Shown here piece by piece: positions 32,957 through 36,642 of a stretch of 36,642 nucleotides of DNA (position 1 is its first letter; every line of letters starts with the position of its first letter). The stretch is taken from NCBI GenBank assembly GCA_900771425.1, contig CAAGNV010000100.1, positions 1 through 36,642 of the forward strand, in the 5' to 3' direction. Source of the DNA: Bacteroidaceae bacterium (GTDB lineage: Bacteria > Bacteroidota > Bacteroidia > Bacteroidales > Bacteroidaceae). Both the position numbers and the translations under genes were made by a program. The notes under the pieces are model-generated. The model made no database searches and had not been told where the DNA came from. It worked only from the letters and a program-made list of their open reading frames with translations.

Positions 32957-34150
32957 ATGATAAATCGTCAATTGATAGAGCAGTTCTATAGCGAACTCGA
33001 CGAGCGTTCACGTCAGACACTCGATACGGCAATCGACAAGGTGGTCGAGGCCAAGCGCCGCGGAGGCAAGGTAGCAGTAGTGACAGGTAGCGGACCAAAC
33101 ATCCACGAAGGTGTAACCACACTAATTGCAGAACTTATAGACAAAGGTATAGTCGATGGTGTAACCACCAGTTCGGCAGTCGTCAACCACGAGATGGGCG
33201 GAGTGCTCGACCGCGTCAAGATGTGTCCTGCCGACCAGTTCGGACTGCCTGCCGACAAGATGCCGCGCGGCAACGTATTCGAATTTACCGACCTCACCGA
33301 CGGACAGATTGAAGAACTGAGCCGCGAGATGATACTCGACCGCGAACTCCTCGAACGGCGCAAGGATGCCGAAGGTCATTTCGTAATCAAGGCAGCAGCC
33401 AACATGGCATACCCGATGGGACTGCGCACCGAGATGCTTGCCGACGAAATCCACTCCATCTGCCGTCAGACCGGACTGCCGTTCGAAGTCGTAGCCGGAT
33501 GGGGGTGCGATGACCGCACCATGCTCGGAGCCGCCGTAAAGAAAGGCATTCCGGTACTTGTCACACTGCCACAACTCGTTGGCGGCGGACACGTAGGACT
33601 TGCCGTCGGCGACAGCATACCGATTGCCGAGCGTTCACGCCGCATAGCAGCACTCATGGGACAGTCCGACGTCATCATCGAGTCAGCCGTGGCACTCACG
33701 CAGGAAATCCACGACGGACCGTTCGAGACTTACACCGGGCACGGCATCTGGTCGTGGTGGCAGCATCAGCCTACATATAGTCTGAAAGACAAGACACTCA
33801 TACGATTCGACCTCGACGAAAACCTCCGACGCGCACAGGACTTGCAGAAGCAAAGTGCCATGATTCAGGAAGCCATCAACAAAGGACTGCCGAAGACCAA
33901 ACTCTCCAAGATACCGTTCCGCATGGAGATGTCAGCATTCGCACGCCACGAGGGCAGCCTGCCGGTCATAGGCGACATAGGCATGATATGGCCTGTATTT
34001 GCACTCCGCATTGCCGATGCACTCGGCATCACGCTCGACTTCATGAGCTACAAGCAGGAGACCGACGACGGTCGCCAGATGCGCCAGTGGATCGTCGATA
34101 ACATCCAGCCCTTCAGCCGTCAGAAGATGCAGCAACATCTCAGTCAGTGA
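32957..34150 (+). CDS. conserved protein faintly like deoxyhypusine synthase
   Basis: 397 aa, not confidently recognised. The segment VVTGSGPNIHEGVTTLIAEL (41-60) continuing IDKGIVDGVTTSSAVVNHEMGG (to 82) parallels the deoxyhypusine-synthase pattern LTGAMISAGLRDIIADLIREG and VVTTGANLTHD, suggesting the same NAD-binding Rossmann-like fold. Later conserved-looking parts are VIKAAANMAYPMGLRTEMLADEI, VAGWGCDDRTMLGAA and GGGHVGLAVGDSIP. I do not see the catalytic Lys region of true deoxyhypusine synthases, and Bacteroidetes have no known eIF5A substrate, so another NAD- or nucleotide-dependent role is more likely. It ends overlapping the converging HTH gene by 11 bp. Confidence 0.7.
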   Translation: MINRQLIEQFYSELDERSRQTLDTAIDKVVEAKRRGGKVAVVTGSGPNIHEGVTTLIAELIDKGIVDGVTTSSAVVNHEMGGVLDRVKMCPADQFGLPADKMPRGNVFEFTDLTDGQIEELSREMILDRELLERRKDAEGHFVIKAAANMAYPMGLRTEMLADEIHSICRQTGLPFEVVAGWGCDDRTMLGAAVKKGIPVLVTLPQLVGGGHVGLAVGDSIPIAERSRRIAALMGQSDVIIESAVALTQEIHDGPFETYTGHGIWSWWQHQPTYSLKDKTLIRFDLDENLRRAQDLQKQSAMIQEAINKGLPKTKLSKIPFRMEMSAFARHEGSLPVIGDIGMIWPVFALRIADALGITLDFMSYKQETDDGRQMRQWIVDNIQPFSRQKMQQHLSQ

Positions 34151-34721
34151 CTATCTTCTCGAAGTGTATGCCCGATTTCTTTCCGCATACATAAGCCTCG
34201 GCATACGGAAGGTTATAGATGTATAGCGGTTCGTCGTCGATGAACATGGAACAGGTGAAGGTGTCGCCGGCACTGAGCTTAGAGTTTCTCGACTCCGTCA
34301 CCTCAAACCTGTTCGCTCCATTGTATCTTACCCTCACCTCGCGGTCGGGCTGCCATGACAGTAGCAGTTCGCTGCCAACCTTCATGTCTGCCGAATTGAG
34401 GCTACGGCCAAGAATCATGTTACTCTGCACTTCATTTCGGACATTGTTGTCATTGATAAAACTTTCCCAGTCTGGATACCCCACTAACCGCGTCAGCACC
34501 GATAAGGTTCCCTGACGGGGTTGAGTGGTGTCGTCGGGTAGGTAACCCCACACACGCTTCAGGGTAGTGGCACTGACCATCACGCCGAGTCTATTGTAAA
34601 TCTTTTGCGATAGCCAGTCAAAGTCCTTAGGCGTAGCAATCTTCCTGTTTAGGGTGTTCTCTATACTACTGCGCAATGCAGCCAACTTGTTCTCATCTGC
34701 CATATTACTTGTTTTGTTCAT
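34140..34721 (-). CDS. putative HTH regulatory protein
   Basis: 193 aa. The N-terminal part (about 12-62) with DWLSQKIYNRLGVMVSATTLKRVWGYL looks like a helix-turn-helix of the kind found in Bacteroidetes regulators; the C-terminal half (about 100-193) is beta-rich and unrecognised. The start could also be Met7. It lies 30 bp downstream of a transmembrane Ser/Thr kinase, so it may be the kinase's target or effector; this is an inference. Its start codon is preceded by repeated AGGAG motifs, unusual in this phylum. Confidence 0.65.
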   Translation of the reverse strand: MNKTSNMADENKLAALRSSIENTLNRKIATPKDFDWLSQKIYNRLGVMVSATTLKRVWGYLPDDTTQPRQGTLSVLTRLVGYPDWESFINDNNVRNEVQSNMILGRSLNSADMKVGSELLLSWQPDREVRVRYNGANRFEVTESRNSKLSAGDTFTCSMFIDDEPLYIYNLPYAEAYVCGKKSGIHFEKIVTD

Positions 34722-34722
34722 G

Positions 34723-34754
34723 CTCCTTTAACTCCTTTAACTCCTCAACTCCTA
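34723..34754 (-). repeat. 9-bp tandem repeat carrying Shine-Dalgarno-like motifs
   Basis: On the minus strand the bases before the HTH start read TAGGAG, TTGAGGAG, TTAAAGGAG, TTAAAGGAG, then C and ATG: four AGGAG copies. The first overlaps the kinase stop codon. The second copy from the start ends 10 bases before the ATG, near the normal ribosome-binding distance. Confidence 0.7.
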
Positions 34755-36257
34755 CTCTACATATACTGCTCTCACGGTTCTACCGTCGAATCGGTTGGCT
34801 TCTTCGTTGTGGAACGCCATTTCGTTGCTAAGGAATTCAAAGGTAAAGGCCAAGTGGTTATAGTATTCATTGATGTCGCTCGACCAGTAATAGCCACATT
34901 CGTTAGCACCGCCATACACCACATCGCCATATCTGAAACCCGCTGCCGGTAGGAAAACCCTTGCCTTGGTCTTTTTGTTTTCGACCCAATAGCCGTTCAC
35001 TGGGTGCTCATCGCTGTATATAGACCAAGTCCACGAGTAGTGGTTGTTCTGCAAAATCAGGCATTCGGCCTCGGTCGGCATTCTCCAGTGCCGTCCCCAG
35101 TTTACGGTTGCGGCATCGTCTTCGGGACCCAATGTGGTCTTGTAGTCCTTGATTTCGTAGATGTTGTTCATACAGTATTTCGTCAGGTTTTCGTGTGACC
35201 CCTGGCAGTAACGGTATGAAGGCCAGTTGTAACCACTCTCCTTTCCCGCCTTCCATTTTGCAGTAGTGCCGTCAGGGTTCAGTTCTTCATAGTACGGTTC
35301 CGTCTCGCCCCATGCATACCATTCGCCGAATTCCCAAGGATTGTCGGCACCGATGTTGCACGTTGCCACTTTCAGTCCGTTGCCCATATCCACATATTCA
35401 TGTCTTTGCCCATCCTCCTCTACCACTACAGGCAAAGGATGACGGTCGTGCAGACAACTCCATGCCGCCGCGCCTGCGATGGCTATGACACACGCTGCTG
35501 CAATCCATATCCAAGGGCTGTGCCCCCTTTTATGGAAGTCGCGTTTCAGTGCAAATACGTTGTCGTATCGGCGGTCGATGGGCAACAGGCATTTATTGAC
35601 GACCCCCTTGTACTTCTTGCCGAGGTCCAGGTCTTGCAGGATCCGTCCCAGGCTATATATGTCGTTCCTTATGTCCGGTGTACGACTCTCCTTCTGCTCA
35701 GGCGACACATAATTCTCTGTACCTGCAGGTTGTTTCAGTATGCTGTACGAGTCAGTGTCCGACAGTCCGAAGTCTATCACCTTCACGTTCTGTCCGTTGT
35801 TCGTGATGAGAATGTTGCTGGGCTTCAGGTCGCGGTGAGTCACCTGTTTCGAGTGAATATATCCCAGCACGTCAATCAGTTCGGTAGCTATCTTCACTTT
35901 CTTATCCCTGTCGGGCTTCATCTTCAGAAACTCCTTCAGACTCATACCGTCAACATACTCCATGACGATGCACCCCGAGCCATCGCTGTACCGTCCCCAC
36001 TCCATAGCCTTCACTATGTTGGGGTGATCCATCGAATTCAGTATGTCAAACTCCTTTTGCAGCAACTGCTGATACAAAGGGTCTTGTCGATGCTCCTCCT
36101 TCAGACTTTTCAGTACCCACCATTTACCGAACCGCTTCGCCTTGCGCAACAGACTGAAGCCAGCCGAAGGAATCACCTCGACCTCAGTAAATGCTGCACT
36201 GATCATCACATTATCCGTAGAAATAATTCCGGAAACAGAGTTGTCGTTTATGTCCAT
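34752..36257 (-). CDS. transmembrane Ser/Thr protein kinase with FISUMP-like external domain
   Basis: 501-aa Hanks-type kinase fused to an external domain. Kinase residues: Lys50 (WWVLKSL), Glu69, catalytic loop HRDLKPSN at 141-148 (Asp143), DFG at 162-164, and a GTENYVSPEQ activation segment. The glycine-rich loop is poor (VIPSAGFSLLRKAK), but all catalytic residues are there. One transmembrane helix spans about 249-267. The periplasmic part (about 285-501) has VDMGNGLKVATCNIGA, WYAWGETEP, GRHWRMPTEAECLIL and GYYWSSD, the pattern of the Fibrobacter succinogenes major paralogous (FISUMP) family. A sensor kinase that reads an envelope ligand is the natural inference; the HTH gene downstream is a candidate target. 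Confidence 0.88.
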   Translation of the reverse strand: MDINDNSVSGIISTDNVMISAAFTEVEVIPSAGFSLLRKAKRFGKWWVLKSLKEEHRQDPLYQQLLQKEFDILNSMDHPNIVKAMEWGRYSDGSGCIVMEYVDGMSLKEFLKMKPDRDKKVKIATELIDVLGYIHSKQVTHRDLKPSNILITNNGQNVKVIDFGLSDTDSYSILKQPAGTENYVSPEQKESRTPDIRNDIYSLGRILQDLDLGKKYKGVVNKCLLPIDRRYDNVFALKRDFHKRGHSPWIWIAAACVIAIAGAAAWSCLHDRHPLPVVVEEDGQRHEYVDMGNGLKVATCNIGADNPWEFGEWYAWGETEPYYEELNPDGTTAKWKAGKESGYNWPSYRYCQGSHENLTKYCMNNIYEIKDYKTTLGPEDDAATVNWGRHWRMPTEAECLILQNNHYSWTWSIYSDEHPVNGYWVENKKTKARVFLPAAGFRYGDVVYGGANECGYYWSSDINEYYNHLAFTFEFLSNEMAFHNEEANRFDGRTVRAVYVE

Positions 36258-36284
36258 TTATCTTGTAAGTAAACATTTATCGTG

Positions 36285-36315
36285 CAAAAGTAATCATTTC
36301 TTTCCATTTTCACAA
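36285..36315 (-). promoter_or_regulatory. Bacteroidetes promoter for the kinase gene
   Basis: On the minus strand: -33 TTG (36313-36315), a 20-bp spacer, and -7 TACTTTTG (36285-36292). Transcription would start about 20 bases before the kinase start codon. Confidence 0.65.
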
Positions 36316-36400
36316 TAATTCACTCCCCTTTTTGCCTTTCGCAGTGCATAATCATGAAATGGACTAAAATGAACCATAGGAAATTGGTTTATTCAACTCT

Positions 36401-36542
36401 TTCGCAAGTTCGGAAACGCTCCACCGCCGATGAAGAGAATCCTGAAAGGGCAGTGTGCACATAGCCCAGGGCAGAGCGGAGCGACACCCTGGGGAGAATA
36501 TGGGCAGGAGAGGTACGCCCTGAAGGGTAGGGTGTTCAAAAT
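36401..36542 (-). repeat. dispersed repeat, long copy (right end)
   Basis: Minus-strand counterpart of the element at 76-140. The shared outer blocks are 36513-36542 and 36401-36414. Between them lies a hairpin-rich core: CCCAGGG (36465-36471) pairs with CCCTGGG (36487-36493), and CCTGAAAGGGCA and GCCCTGAAGGG flank it. It has no coding capacity, like a small non-autonomous mobile or REP-type element. Confidence 0.65.
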
Positions 36543-36625
36543 CGACATTTTACCCGAGACCATTTTTGAGGACTAACTCATTGATAAGTAGTAATAACCT
36601 CAGGAATGTTCGTATTGATGAATAA

Positions 36626-36642
36626 CGAGACCGTTTCTGTGA
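36626..36642. repeat. 17-bp sequence identical to window start
   Basis: Exact direct copy of bases 1-17. A degenerate copy lies 71 bases earlier at 36555-36570, which suggests the motif is itself repeated near this end. Confidence 0.7.

Noticed and set aside
1..36642. Circular plasmid or phage genome
   Set aside because: The 17-bp terminal match is suggestive, but tig, murF, recR, folP and cdaA are chromosomal core genes, and there is no replication, partition or phage gene.

Overview
The window reads as a chromosomal contig from a member of the Bacteroidales, most likely a gut or rumen Prevotellaceae-type organism. The evidence is the recurring Bacteroidetes -7 promoter box (TAnnTTTG), usually without Shine-Dalgarno sites; Bacteroidetes-restricted families (DUF4270, DUF4837, a one-domain glycogen-synthase-like protein, a FISUMP-type C-terminal domain); and pectin-degradation enzymes (CE12, GH2, GH43, GH105). 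Core genes (tig, recR, murF, folP, cdaA) argue against a plasmid or phage. I saw no rRNA, tRNA, CRISPR array, transposase or prophage gene.

Layout. 1-341: a dispersed-repeat copy and a terminator. 342-4489 (-): secreted CE12 esterase and GH2 glycosidase, aimed at pectic side chains. 4840-6560 (+): UmuD-like protease and UmuC-like polymerase, translationally coupled. 6779-10619 (+): trigger factor followed at once by a GT4 glycosyltransferase, a LicD-family transferase and a TagD-like cytidylyltransferase. 10968-13695 (-): an InaA-like kinase, a second LicD and a GT113-like glycosyltransferase. The last six genes look like a module that builds and phospho-decorates a cell-surface glycan. 13752-18238 (-): GH43, DUF4270 lipoprotein, one-domain GT5 protein, SPOR lipoprotein. 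18675-21085 (+): recR, a membrane protein and a GT2. 21324-28994 (-): a small gene remnant, GNAT, zinc-ribbon protein, DUF3108, Ig-like lipoprotein, GH3-type acyl-adenylating enzyme, murF. 29132-34150 (+): a short, divergent folP, cdaA (c-di-AMP), GH105, DUF4837 lipoprotein and a protein faintly like deoxyhypusine synthase. 34140-36257 (-): an HTH-like protein and a transmembrane Ser/Thr kinase with an external FISUMP-like domain. 36258-36642: promoter and a second dispersed-repeat copy.

The most unusual content lies between the genes. Three intergenic regions (10761-10914, 17401-17485, 27380-27491) hold arrays of alternating inverted half-sites. In two of them the period is exactly 22 bp, so there is one half-site about every 11 bp, close to one helical turn. 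In the first array the stem arms change together (AGTCCC/GGGACT to GTACT/AGTAC) while the loop CCTGCT stays fixed, and the sequence just before it resembles the unit of the third array. Other gaps are filled by 7-, 9- and 14-bp tandem repeats, and a 21-bp perfect inverted repeat brackets the murF/folP divergent promoter. The two ends of the window carry inverted copies of one dispersed element and share an identical 17-bp sequence.
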